Assembly: GCA_024196135.1 (NCBI GenBank)
Contig: JAMQCK010000081.1
Location: 20,903 to 84,902 of the forward strand
DNA length: 64,000 nt
Direction of reading: 5' to 3'
Source of the DNA: Pleurotus ostreatus/Saccharomyces cerevisiae fusant
Taxonomy: Eukaryota > Opisthokonta
Of the stretch, positions 1 through 10,949 are shown piece by piece (the first letter of the stretch is position 1; each line of letters begins with the position of its first letter). Below the pieces are notes generated by a model. It ran no database searches, had not been told where the DNA came from, and worked only from the letters and a program-made list of their open reading frames with translations. The translations under genes were made by a program, and so were the position numbers.

Positions 1-965
1 GATCCTAACCTCCTTCAACCCGAACTGCTCGAGCGACTATCGTCTCTCCCCTTGCATTCGTCCTCCGGCAGATGCGTTGCGTTCGGTGCCATTCTCAACG
101 GCACCGCGTCACCTGATCGTGCTCGCATCACCGTCGTCCTCTTCCTCCGCCACTTCTGGTGCCCGCTCGACCAAGAGTACGTGTCGAAAGTCCGCGCCTC
201 CCTTGAGCGCCTCGACGACGCGCCCCTCATCGATAAGCACGAACACGACGTGGATCTGGTGCTCGTGAACACGGGAGCGCACTCGCTTATCGCGAAGTAC
301 ATGCGCGTGCTCGGATTCCCAGAGGGCCACGTATATGGTGCAGGCCGGCGAGTTAGCGTGCGCGTGCACATGTACACGGACGAGGCGCGATTTGTGTATA
401 GCACGCTCGGCATGAGGGAGGCGACGGAGACATGCGTGGGAGGCGTGCCTCGCGCGCGGAAGGACAAGAAGACAGGGTTTGTGGGCTTCGTCCTGCGCGC
501 GTTGCGGGGGACTTCGCCGACCGCGAAGAGCGGGGAAGTCAATCAGCTAGGCGGCCAGTTCGTCTTTGCTACAAGTACGGAAGGGTGCGTGGTTCGACTA
601 TCGTTTGGTCCCAGACACTAACCTTCCGTAGATCCCTTTGCTGTAAATACGCACATCGGATGGAGAACACTTGCGATCACTCGCCATTTGCGGACCTCCT
701 GAAGGCGGCAGGCGTCGATCCAGCGGCCGACTCGCGCGACCAGTCCAACGCTCGGCCTGGCTCGCGTGCTAGGAGCCTTAGCTTCGACGGCGCACAAAAG
801 AAAGAAGCGGTAGTGCAGCATGCGGTGACCTTTGGTGCGACCTCCGGCGCAGCAGCGAACGACCATAAGCCATCGCCCGACACTATCAAGGAGCGCAAGA
901 AGCGCTACCGACATAGCGTGTCTTGGGGCGGGAACCTGTCCTCCGCAATTGGGACGTTCGACTAA
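1..965 (+). CDS. AhpC/TSA-type thioredoxin-fold antioxidant protein, 5' truncated
   Basis: The reading frame is open from base 1, so the gene begins upstream of the window. Exon 1 reaches 584; a 47-nt intron (585-631, GTGCGT...TAG) joins to exon 2, which stops at 963-965. The segment VVLFLRHFWCPLDQEYVSKV matches the active-site strand of the AhpC/TSA_2 (PRX-like2) family common in agaricomycetes, and SLCCKYAHRMENT after the intron matches the later conserved Tyr-Ala-His block. The tail is basic and Ser-rich, probably disordered. Family members are thioredoxin-fold proteins, mostly of unproven peroxidase activity. Oddity: the usual second active-site Cys (CPxC) is Asp here. Confident of the family, not of activity. 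Confidence 0.8.
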
Positions 966-2913
966 GAGATGAAGGCGGCGGTCACTTTCACCACGTCTAT
1001 CCAGTCATACCCGCTCGACTCTCGGCCTTGCATTCCTCTCCCAGCTTCAACGCTCATCCCGCGCATACTTCTTCGTTCGCACGTCACGACCAGATACACG
1101 ACGTATCCTTCGCATCGACTCCTCGCATACATTCTCCCGTTACTCTGCATGGTCCCCCCTCGCATCGCACATCGCTATCTAACACATAAATTATCCTATC
1201 TCACGCTCCCTCTATGCAGTCAGTGAATACTTTAGTAGGCTTATTGCAGTATGTATACAGCACATGGAAATACCTGTACTTGTACGTCGCACGGTCGGAC
1301 TCGAACAGTGTCTTCATGACAGGCGGTAATACTCAGCCAGTCGATAATTATGCCATATTTTCGATGAACCTAAATCGCAAGGCAGGACTAGTGTCGATGA
1401 TGCCAGGGTCTTTCGTGTGAGTTTGGATGTGAACCAAGCTACTGTATCGCCAGATGATGTGCGCCTGGATATACTTCCACTGTTTTCTTCGTGTCCGAAC
1501 CATCCAGAAGCTGATAATTGGAGGGGCTTATGACCGCGTCTCGATTTGTGCCAAAGCGTGCCGCGCGTCCGAATATACTTGATCATTCCTAGCTGCGAGG
1601 TAGCAGCGACTACACCAATCGTCTCGGCGCTGTACACCTGAAGAAACGGTGTGTAAGTAAGATCGAACATGATTGCGGCAAGTGCCGACAAAGCTCACGT
1701 GCGCTTGACCATAAACTTTCCCACACCCGCATCTTGTCGCAAACCGCCACGACCATCCGATTGGAGCAGCCTTATACCCTCCCTCAAGTGACGAACACGC
1801 CAAGTGCGGCGCGTATCTCCCAATTGCAAATGGCGCCGCATCGTATATGACTCCTGCCCAATTCCCCTTGCCTATCTACACCGTTGTTTTCCCCTAAGGA
1901 ACTACATGGTCTACCGTACTGATCACAAGCGCCACGCGACTTCTTCCTTGGCCTTGATGCTTCAATATCTGTGGTTGATATCAGACAAACAAACCTCTCA
2001 TTACCCCCACCGTCTGGCCGCTGTGCCTTTGAACGCGAAGAAAGTTCCTGAGGGAGTCTCCCCCCGTTGGCGCACTAACTGAAGCTCATGACTCATTACT
2101 AACGATGAATTTGTAAAATACTGACGTGGTCTGTGCCCCGCCAGCTAAGCATGGTCCAGCATGCGTCGAGTTACAATACTATGGCATGCGCACTTTCTGC
2201 GCGTACGTGATCTACCACTTCTTGGTTTCGTTGGGCTAACCATTGTCGGGACACGATGCTCGGACTCGTCACCTGAAACTGATTTTCTAATAGGATACTT
2301 ACGGCGCAAGGGTGTAACTTAGCACTTTCAAGCCCATTCAACATCGTCGAGATCCTGGCCCCGGAAGGACGGACAAGGTATACAACGTGTCGCGAGCTCT
2401 GACGGAAACCTTGCGGATGATTCCAAGAAGTCCACGCTTGTGCGCCAAGACCGGAAGGCGCTTCAACAGCGACGAGACTCATTGAATCCCCGCAAAGGGT
2501 ACTAGGCTTCGCGCGGGTTGGCGGTGCTGACTGTCATTGCGCATCGTGTTCCCGCATCACGGTGGGCTGTCATAGCCCTCAACAGGTACGCAGGCCTCAA
2601 TACGATATCTTTGCTTCCATAACCTGGTAAGCGGTCGGACTCGTAGGGCTTGTCAGCGCGCGGCTCAATTTCTGACACGCTATTTTAGATAGTCACCCAA
2701 TGCATCAACGATAACGGATTTGAACTGTCTCTGCGGCACTCATTGAATATCCAGAGGCGTACGAGGCCGAAGCCATGACATGCGTCCTGGGCGTTGAGCG
2801 CTGCCCGCTCGCAAGCATCAGATACGGTGCGCGGCCAAGGCAGCGCTCGGAATGTTGCTCTCCGGTTTGTTCTGATCCTTGCCTGTCGCGGGAAGTACAG
2901 CATCTGGGTCTAC
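966..2913. other. Non-coding gap, about 2 kb
   Basis: No frame shows a conserved domain, sustained GC-rich third positions or consistent splice sites. It contains AT-richer patches (around 1200-1400 and 2080-2120). I see nothing supportable beyond the UTRs of the neighbours. Confidence 0.5.
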
Positions 2914-2920
2914 TATAAAG
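2914..2920 (+). promoter_or_regulatory. TATA box of the multi-pass membrane protein gene
   Basis: TATAAAG lies 43 bases before the predicted ATG at 2963, which supports that start over upstream candidates. Confidence 0.45.
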
Positions 2921-2962
2921 GGCATACTCAGCTGCAATAGGTGCCTCGCCGCCGCCGACGAC

Positions 2963-5472
2963 ATGGGTTACTTCGGAACCAACCGCAACGAGGCCTTGGG
3001 CAAGGCGTGGAATGGCGTGAAAGGTCAGTAAATAGATATACACAGTCGCAACGCATCGGTAACGGTCTTTGTCGCGCAGAGAAATCTTGGACAGTCCTGG
3101 TTTCGACGACCACGTTATATTCGTTGCACATACTGCTGATAGGTATACATATCACTCTTCTAGTGATATGTAAGCTGCACATCGAGGAGCGCGTCTTCAT
3201 CCCGTTGTCGGAACACTGGATCGGAAGGACTTCGACTGCCATGACAATAGCGGCGACGGGCTTCGCAACAGTTCGTCCCCGTCTCATTTAACTGAGGCTC
3301 GTCAATGGCTGAATGATCACTAGCTCTATGCTTCCTTGCTTGTGTGGCTCACACAACGGCTCGCGACACAACGACTCTTACTGGCTGACCCAACGACCGC
3401 CTCGGGAATTCACGACGAATTCAATGCATGGATCGGACTCGGCTCGGCGCTCTTGACCTTGTGGAACCAGCTATCGGTCCGAACCGCGGCAATTTGGGTG
3501 TTCTGCATAGCGACCTACCTCGTCAGCACATCTATCCTCCACGTTACTATCCCTGCCATGTTCACCGTGAAGACTGGTACTCTGTACACGGTAAACTCAA
3601 CAACATCCCAACTCGCCTACCCACATGTTTATGACCTGATCTAGTGAGTGAAGTACCTTGTCGATTCGTATCCCGCTGACAAACCAAGCAGCAAAGGATA
3701 TCATCTGCGGTCCTCAGATGCACAAGCCATCCTAGGTGGCGCGTCCAGCTTGCTGCCTTTCCTCGCGATTCAGGACTACGAGGCGACTATCGGTTTAGCC
3801 AACGCCACAATGTACGATCGCCTTTCCTCGAATGATGGGTCATTGAACACTACCGTGAATGCGACGACTTTCGACGTTACCTGCGGAGCGCTTGTGTCTC
3901 TGCAGCTGATCAATAACGACACCGACCCTCACAGCACGGAGGCGACTTCGTACAGCGTCTCGCATATCTATCCAAACGGTACTCAGCAGCGTGATATTGA
4001 GCTGGCATACCTCGCACGTAAGTCAGCCACTCAAAACTCCTCTATACGCTCCTGAATTAAGATTGCACAGAAAACAATACCGTAGTGTTTACTCAGCACG
4101 ACGTATCGAAGAACAGACACTATAACGCCGAGAACCGCAGCTTCTACATCTACGGGACCTTCGACATCAGGGACTCGATGGGCAAACTCCTCCCTCGCTT
4201 CGAGCTACCGCAACTCTTCAACCACTCCAGGAATATATCTATGGTCGGCTGCAACATCTACAGCTATAACCACACAATCAAGGTCGACACCAAGACACGT
4301 CTGCCTTTGCCTAACGAAGTACCAAGCTTTCGCAGCACGTCAAAGTGGTATGATTGGGAACCTCAGCCACTCGTATCAACTCACCAGTTGAATATACTGG
4401 ACCTTGTCCGTGCGCGCTCATTACCAACTTTTGCATGACACTGATTTGTACGTGCAGTGGACTCGAGCATTCAGAGAGCAGTACACAACCTCCTTGTCGC
4501 TGTCGGGCACGGCCGCAAGCTCGACTGGGAACAGTCCTCATCTTGGCTTCATGGAAAGGTGAGCGTTAATATCCGGCTCTGTGATTTTTATTTACTGAAG
4601 CAAAGCGCTTAGCTTCGTCATGACTATCCTCGATCTCGAGCAATCTGATTCAGAGGGGTCAGTTAGCTCTGTGCCGCATTTGCAAGCCCGAAGTCGTGTG
4701 CAACTGCATGATCTAGAGAACGCGGTCAGACGGCTCGCCGCCGCCTATTTCTGGTCTTGTAAGTCTGGAGAACCATCGATTTATCCAAGGTTAGCTGATC
4801 AACGACGTAGTCAATCAAATCGACGCTACTAATCGATACGGTATAGAACGTATTGCCACCGTACCCATCGAGGTCCCTCGACTGGTCCCGCAGCTGCAGG
4901 TACGCAGCCTGGCGTCCTCTTTCCTAGCTTGCAACTGAAATGTCGATTAGCTCAACGAAGTCCCTATCTCTATCGGCCTGACCGTGTCCTTGGTGCTCGG
5001 AATCGCCTGCCAGCTTCTGCTACGGCGCTCGGGAAAGGATCAGAAAGTACCCGAGTCGCTAGGCTTGCTGCAGTTTCTGTGGCTCGCGAATCACAGCAGC
5101 TCGGACGGTGACCTACGACGTACAGTCAAGTCTTCGCACCCGCCAGACGAGGATAGCCTGCGCCAGGCATGCAAAATTCCGCTCGCGCCGTATTGTGCCG
5201 AATGCGTGGAAGGAGATCAGAGAGGTGGTGCGGTCTACCGAATTGGCTCGGGCAGGACGACGGATGTCGAGAGCGCACTGAACGCCGATGGCGTAGGGCC
5301 ATCAGGTCCCAGCACAACACGACGGAATGCGGGTGCCAATGCGGGAACACATCAAGCCCCTGGGCCCGTGGCTTATTCCACGTCAAATGAACTGCGACAG
5401 CAGGGGCCGAACGCAGCCGCCAACATGCAGCACAGAGGACATGCGCATGTGCCCAATGACGCCGGGGAGTGA
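2963..5472 (+). CDS. Agaricomycete multi-pass membrane protein of unknown function
   Basis: Nine exons join in phase: 2963-3023, 3080-3270, 3324-3643, 3689-4017, 4071-4405, 4458-4558, 4613-4758, 4811-4899, 4951-5472, giving about 697 residues. Three hydrophobic helices come first (around TVLVSTTTLYSLHILLIG, ALLTLWNQ, and IWVFCIATYLVSTSILHVTI). A large Asn-rich, N-glycosylation-rich outer domain follows, then one more helix (GLTVSLVLGIACQLLL) and a long Gly/Ala/Asn-rich cytosolic tail. Blocks such as QRLA...TAIHDxxxAWLGLGSALL, ATMYD, NATVNATTFxVTCG and LHDLENA are hallmarks of an expanded agaricomycete family of unassigned function. I recognise the family but not a role. The exon 4 start could be 3689 or 3692 (both in frame). 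Confidence 0.8.
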
Positions 5473-6284
5473 CAAGATGACCTCCAGGCGGGCGGTCAAC
5501 GTCGCCACCATAGACTTGCAGAATCTCGCCACGAACATCCTCTCCTTGTACTCTCTGATATCTGCCCTTGTACGATTTCTACTGTACTTACCTATGCGCG
5601 CGTCCATATCTCTGTGTACTTACCCTCCTCGTCGCGTACTGCTTCAAATGTGTATTCTGTCCATCCTCAGTCCGATTTCAATCCAGCAAGTACTGTAATC
5701 CGTGGATACGAAAGTTTCTTGCTACTGTAATTACGAACACGATGCGAAACGAGCGCGAGCCAAGTGGGATATGGAGCTACGAATAAGGGTGTGCGTGCTA
5801 TAATATACTGGATGCCGCAGACGAGACGTTCGTGAGACTATCGTTAACCACAGGCAGGACAGCGTGAGCGGGACATGCACAAAGACCGTGGCGGCGCGGG
5901 GCCGCGACGGTACAGGGAGGCGTAGGGGACGGCGGGTGCTGGGACAAGCGTATGGGGTAGGGAACAGGCGTGTGCCGCGAAGGCACCGTGGAGATGGAGA
6001 CCGGACCAGGGAGCGACGGGCGGCGGAGCGCTAGACGAGACGATGACGACGAGGATAAAATAGGCGAGCCAGGGATGAGGCCATGAACACAATGGAAGGG
6101 ACCGTGAACCAAAAACAATGCAGGACGAAAACCAAGGTCGGGGTGATTAAAAGTGGCGCTTAAATACGATCAGGTAGGTGGGATATCAATCTGCGCGGCG
6201 CCGGTCAGCCAGCTGACAAGACGACGACGGCGGAGGACAATGACCACCTACCCAAAAGGTATGGCATCACTGCCCCGCAGTCGA
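5473..6284. other. Intergenic, convergent 3' ends
   Basis: Space between the convergent membrane-protein and casein kinase genes. It holds a C/T-rich and G/A-rich stretch near 5850-6060 and no supportable gene. Confidence 0.5.
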
Positions 6285-8340
6285 CTATGCCTTGCAGCAG
6301 AGCGACGCCCAGAAGCCCTTGCGGCCCCCGTGCCCGCCGTCCTCGTCCTCGTTGAGCCGTCTCATGTCGCGGTCGTATACACCCATGCCCCGGCTGCCCG
6401 CCACCTCGCGCGGACCGGTGCCGTTCGCGGTGCCCTCCCGTGATGCCGAGCCGTCGACCTGCCCGTCGCTCGGCATCGCGAGCGCCGATGACTGCCGCCC
6501 CAGCGCGCCGCTCGTGCTCGTGCGATACGGTGTCGGGCTCGGCGCCGTCGCATACGGGTGCGGCGTAACGAGGTTCGAGTTAGTATCGCGGTGGCTGGCA
6601 CGGCGGCTGTTTGGCGCGAGCGGCTGCACGCTGCTGATGTCGCGCGGTGAACTGCGCTCGCCGGTGTTTGGCCGACGCTGGCTGGGGCGAACGTGTGCCG
6701 GCGTCGGGCTGAGCACCAAGGGTGAAGAGCCGTCCTGACCCTGCGCACGGGAGCTGCGATGTTCGCGCTCGCGGTGTTCCCTATGCTCGCGGTGCCTGCG
6801 ATGCTCTCTGGGAGCATGTGGCGAAGAGGCGTTGGCGTGGGCACTAGCAGCCTATTGAAGATGTCAGACAGATGGTGTGCTTCATGTATTATGGGACGTA
6901 CACTGCTAGCCTCCCATCCTCTACCGCCATTCAAGAGCATCCAGTCGAACACGCCGTCCTCGGGCTCATTCAAGGTCTTAAGGACCTTGGTGAAGAGCTC
7001 GCGCAGGAAGTCGTAGTCAGGAGTCTCCTCGAAGCCAAGCTTGCGAACATAGTTCATGTATATAGCGAACTCCTCTGCCAAAACCGTCAATTCATCACCG
7101 ACGCCGATGCCAGAACGAACGCACCAGGGAAGCCCTCGCATAGTTCCTGTATAGGTGTCGTCTGTTTCTTCTCCCCGATCTTCTCGTACTTCTGCTTGTT
7201 GGTCGCGGCGCGGAGACCCTGCCATGGCAGCCCACCGCGCAGGAAGTACATGAAGACGTGGCCAAGGGACTCCAAGTCGTCGCGGCGCGACTGCTCGCGT
7301 CCCAAGTGCGTATTGATGGACATGTAACGCGCGGTGCCAGAAAGCGATTTACGCTCTCTGTACGGTATATGCACCTTCGTCTTCGGGTCGCGGTAGTGCT
7401 TCGCCATACCGAAGTCTGAGAGGAAATATGTTAATTTCTGTCACGGGGCAAAGGCAAGATGATATGGCAGTTATTGCAGAAGCCTTCTCTCATACGACTC
7501 GGGCGAAAAAGGGTACCTACCGATGATGTGGATGGTATTAGCGGTCTTGGTGTTCGGTACACCGATCAAGAAGTTGTCCGGCTTGATGTCACGGTAGATC
7601 AAGGACTTCTCGTGGATGGACTGCACGCGGGTGACCTGCGGTAACGTGAGCCCGACGTTCGATGACGCGCAAAATTGAAGGTGTATACCATCTGCTTGGC
7701 GGCCATGCAGACTGTCTTGATGCTGAACTTCCGGCCGCACATATCGAAGAGGTCCTCGAGGTTGGGTCCGAGGAGATCGATAACAAGGACGTTGTGCAGG
7801 CCCTCTTGGCCGAAGTAGTGTACCTGGGGTACGCCAGCTAAGCGGGGGTGTAAGCTTCGGTCAGTGGATTGGGTATGGGCTACGCACGAGTGCCGTGCAA
7901 TGTCCTGTACGAGCGGAATTCGTCCCGAAGTTGCGGGGCATCCGACTTGCGGGGTTCCTTGAGGAGGGTTAGAGGCGCCTACACGACAAGGCGGTCACGC
8001 ACAAACTTGATGGCTACCGGCGTGTTGGAGACTAGTTTGGCGCCTGCAGACGCGTAAGAACTCTGAAGACAATAAAGCAGACAATAGGCGGCGGCAGTAT
8101 AGCGGTACGGGGGATCGAACCCGTCCGACCCCTCGGGCGTCTCGCTTGCATTGTTCGCACAGACCGCCCCATACCGCGCCCGCGTCAAGCACACGTCTAC
8201 CCACCCTCAAAGACGACACCAAACGAGCCCTCGCCAATCTTCTTGCCGACTCTGTACTGGTTGCCGACGACGCCATTGGAGGTCGTGGAGGACTGTGTGG
8301 GATGGCCGGACGAGGAGGCGATAACGTGTGGAGTCGTCAT
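6285..8340 (-). CDS. Casein kinase I (Yck-like, membrane-anchored type)
   Basis: Starts at the ATG on 8340-8338 and stops at 6287-6285, with several short introns. Kinase landmarks in order: glycine loop [18 protein letters not shown] lysine, [17 protein letters not shown], catalytic [24 protein letters not shown], and the CK1 signature [20 protein letters not shown]. The Ser/Pro/Arg-rich tail ends in FWASLCCKA, a vicinal Cys pair close to the C-terminus. In yeast Yck1/2 terminal Cys pairs are palmitoylated and hold the kinase at the plasma membrane; the same use here is inference. CK1 enzymes phosphorylate acidic or primed Ser/Thr sites in nutrient sensing, endocytosis and polarity. The first intron contains a T-arm-like hairpin that I do not call a tRNA. 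Confidence 0.93.
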
Positions 8341-8709
8341 GGCTGTCGAGCACCGCGCCGAGGCCGGGAAGTCAGAGAAAGCCGGGAGAGCGCTGGCGCC
8401 GGCGACGCACAGCGAAAGATGGAGGTCGGGAAAGAAAAAGGTCGGCTGCCTGGAACGGACCAATCACCGCACGTGATGAAATACACGTGCGCCTTCCATT
8501 TCGAAACCGCGGCGCGCGACGTTCCTGGCCGTTTCAACGACGACGTCGACGCCGCGTCAGCGTGCTCGCCGACGTCCGCGGCGAGCGCAAGGTGGTGGCG
8601 TACCAGAAACGCGTTCTGAACGAGTCTCACTCGCTGAAAAAGAGATCCAGAGTCCTTGCCAAGCGTATCCTCATACACAGCCATCGTAAATTAACAGTAC
8701 AGCTCTGCC

Positions 8710-9681
8710 TCACTTCGAACGCGTCGCCTCCAGAGTGTGCTCCCAAAGGCGCTCCTTGCTCTCTTCATCGCCAAAGTAGTTGGTCATCCCGATGCTCTCG
8801 CCCTCCGGGTTAATTCTCTCGACACCGGGCCCACTGTGGTATAGCGCATACCACATCAGCTCCGCGCAGTCCTCCGCCGAGTGCCCAATGAGCGTCATGA
8901 ACGGGTACAGCACGTAGTAGAGCGCCTTCAACGCCAGCGACGGCGCATTCGCCAGGATGCTCGTACGCACGACGCCCGGATACGAGTGCACGAAGGTCAT
9001 CTCGGGATGGAGCTCCGCGAATTTCTGGAAGGATGCCGTCAGCGTCCGAGGTCAGGCCGATGATGAGGGGGGAGCACTCACGACAACCATCAGGTCGTTG
9101 TACGTCGCGTGCGTCTGCGCGGTGTGAATCAACCCATACTTCTTCTTCAGCCCGAGGTCGTCGACGTCGATGGGCGCGCCGCCGCCCGCGGCCTGCACGG
9201 AGATGACCTTCGCGGGCTCGCCGGCTGCGAGGGCCGCCTTGAGCTGCGGCTGCAGGTCGTACAGGAACTTCCACCGCCCGTAGTACACGATCGCGAGCTT
9301 CTCGTCGATGCCTTCGTCCGTCTCCTTGCGCCCCTCTGCGGGCAGGACGCCCGAGGACATGACGAGGTAGTTGATCTTGGTGATCCCGTGGGAGGCGATC
9401 TCGCGCACCGCGGCGGCGACGTTGCGCATGAGGCGCATATCGCAGGGGATGAACACCATCTGCTCGCGGGCGGGGGAGGGGAGGGAGGCGCGGAGTGAGT
9501 CCGCGGCCTCTTGGCTTCTGCCGATGATGACGATGCGCGCGCGCCCATTGTTGTGTTGGGCAAAGGCGGAGGCCATGGCGCGACCGATTCCGTTCGTGCC
9601 GCCTACGAAGACGGCGATGGGGTCGTCGATCTTGGGTGCCTCTGAGGCATTGTAGGCGCGGGCAGCTGAGGGGGTAGGCAT
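8710..9681 (-). CDS. Short-chain dehydrogenase/reductase family protein
   Basis: Two exons, 9681-9082 and 9024-8710, with a 57-nt intron (9081-9025), encode 304 residues. The nucleotide-binding turn is GGTNGIG, a TGxxxGIG variant. It is followed by an Arg-containing strand end (IVIIGRS), which suggests NADP(H), and LVMSSGVLP in place of the usual NNAG. The catalytic YxxxK site reads TYNDLMV, so Tyr is present but the Lys is not at the usual position. C-terminal part: FVHSYPGVVRTSI. Substrate unknown. It lies upstream of, and on the same strand as, casein kinase I. Confidence 0.85.
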
Positions 9682-10949
9682 GCTAGTTCGGTGTGTTGTG
9701 TAGAGGCCTGAGGTGGGTGTGTGGGTATCGCAGTGCGCAGTGAGACATCGTCATGCAGATCATCGTCCTTTTATACAGCGGAACGAGAGCTAGACCCAGT
9801 ATGCGTCCGAGAGGCAAGATAAGTCTGACAGAGAGGGCCCAGTACGCGTCCGAGAGGCAAATCCAAGGATTGGTAAGGCGAAGCAGAGGTCTCTATTGCT
9901 GGGCGTTGAATCTGAACCTTCGTCGACTTGACGCGTCAAAGCGGCTGCTTATGTAGGCGGCTAATTACTATCCGAGGTGGTCAATACAGCTAGCACAGTG
10001 GATCTTGAGCCCAGTCCGGTCCTGTTGCTCGCAGATAGGCGGACAATGCGTCGAAGAGTCATCCTACGAAGGATGAGAAGAAGGCGTGGTCATGGTAGGA
10101 GGAAAGCCGAGCGTGGGAGCCAGGGGGTGACAGAGTAACGCAGTCACTCCTTGCGTCCGCCGTCGATTACCAGGAAATATTCTGCCGTGTGTGAGGAGGC
10201 ATAAGGGCTTATATGCTTTGGACTCGCAAGGACCATTGCTTTTGTTGATGAAGCTCTGCTGCAGGACTTGGCTAACGATTTGCTTAAATCAAGATTAAAG
10301 TTCAACAAGGGCGTGACCAAACTGTGACATGATTCCTCCTTTAGGAAGGCATTGTGTTCCGTAAGGGCTTTTCCTTCCGTCATTGCGTCCCTCCTGCCAA
10401 GATCAATCATCGAACGACTCCGAGATTCGTCTACCGATTTCGAGCTGCCTCGCTGTGGTTCGACGACGCTCAGAGAGCCGCCCGGTTCAACCGTTCCTGC
10501 TTACGAGAACGCGGTTACCTCCCCGCAAGTTCCCCGCCAAAGACCTCGCGTGATGTCATCGGGACCTGATCAATGCAATGATAGACGCCCGCAATATATT
10601 CCTTCGCATTTTGCCAGCGCGCTCGCAGGGGTTCGCGGAGGGCCAGGTGTCTCTGAATAGCGCGGTGGACGCCAGCTCGACACGCGCACAGCTCCGGTCG
10701 ACCTGCGGGCTAAGTATAGCGGGGGGAAGACCTCGGTCCTGCGTGGGCACGCATTCATTCAGATCGCGCGGCATTTCACCCGTCCCACTCATGTCACTCC
10801 GATAGCGAGTACTTTACCGTGCGGCTTGCCTTTTGGACTCACGACGAGTTTTCCGGCGATCACGTAGCCTGGCTTGGACGATGCCCTTGTTATAAGCGAC
10901 GACACGATACGAAGGCTTGATGCAGGACCTCACGACACGAAGGCTCATT
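9682..10949. other. Intergenic region between divergent SDR and ABC transporter genes
   Basis: About 1.27 kb holding the promoters of both genes. It contains a 23-bp direct repeat (9795-9817 and 9838-9860). Short open frames near 10144-10792 overlap on both strands and look random. Confidence 0.5.
9795..9860. repeat. Direct repeat, 23-bp unit twice
   Basis: CCCAGTATGCGTCCGAGAGG plus CAA recurs 43 bases downstream with one change (T to C). The pair lies 114-179 bases upstream of the SDR start codon. Placement suggests a repeated promoter element, but this is only inference. Confidence 0.6.

Noticed and set aside
6362..7225. 287-codon minus-strand frame inside casein kinase I
   Set aside because: It starts within true kinase exons and then leaves the kinase frame, giving Arg-rich nonsense; it is a frame-shifted shadow.
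8107..8124. Perfect T-arm-like hairpin (minus strand) inside an intron of casein kinase I
   Set aside because: The 5-bp stem and TTCGATC loop are right, but no matching D-arm, anticodon arm or 7-bp acceptor stem can be drawn, so I do not call a tRNA.
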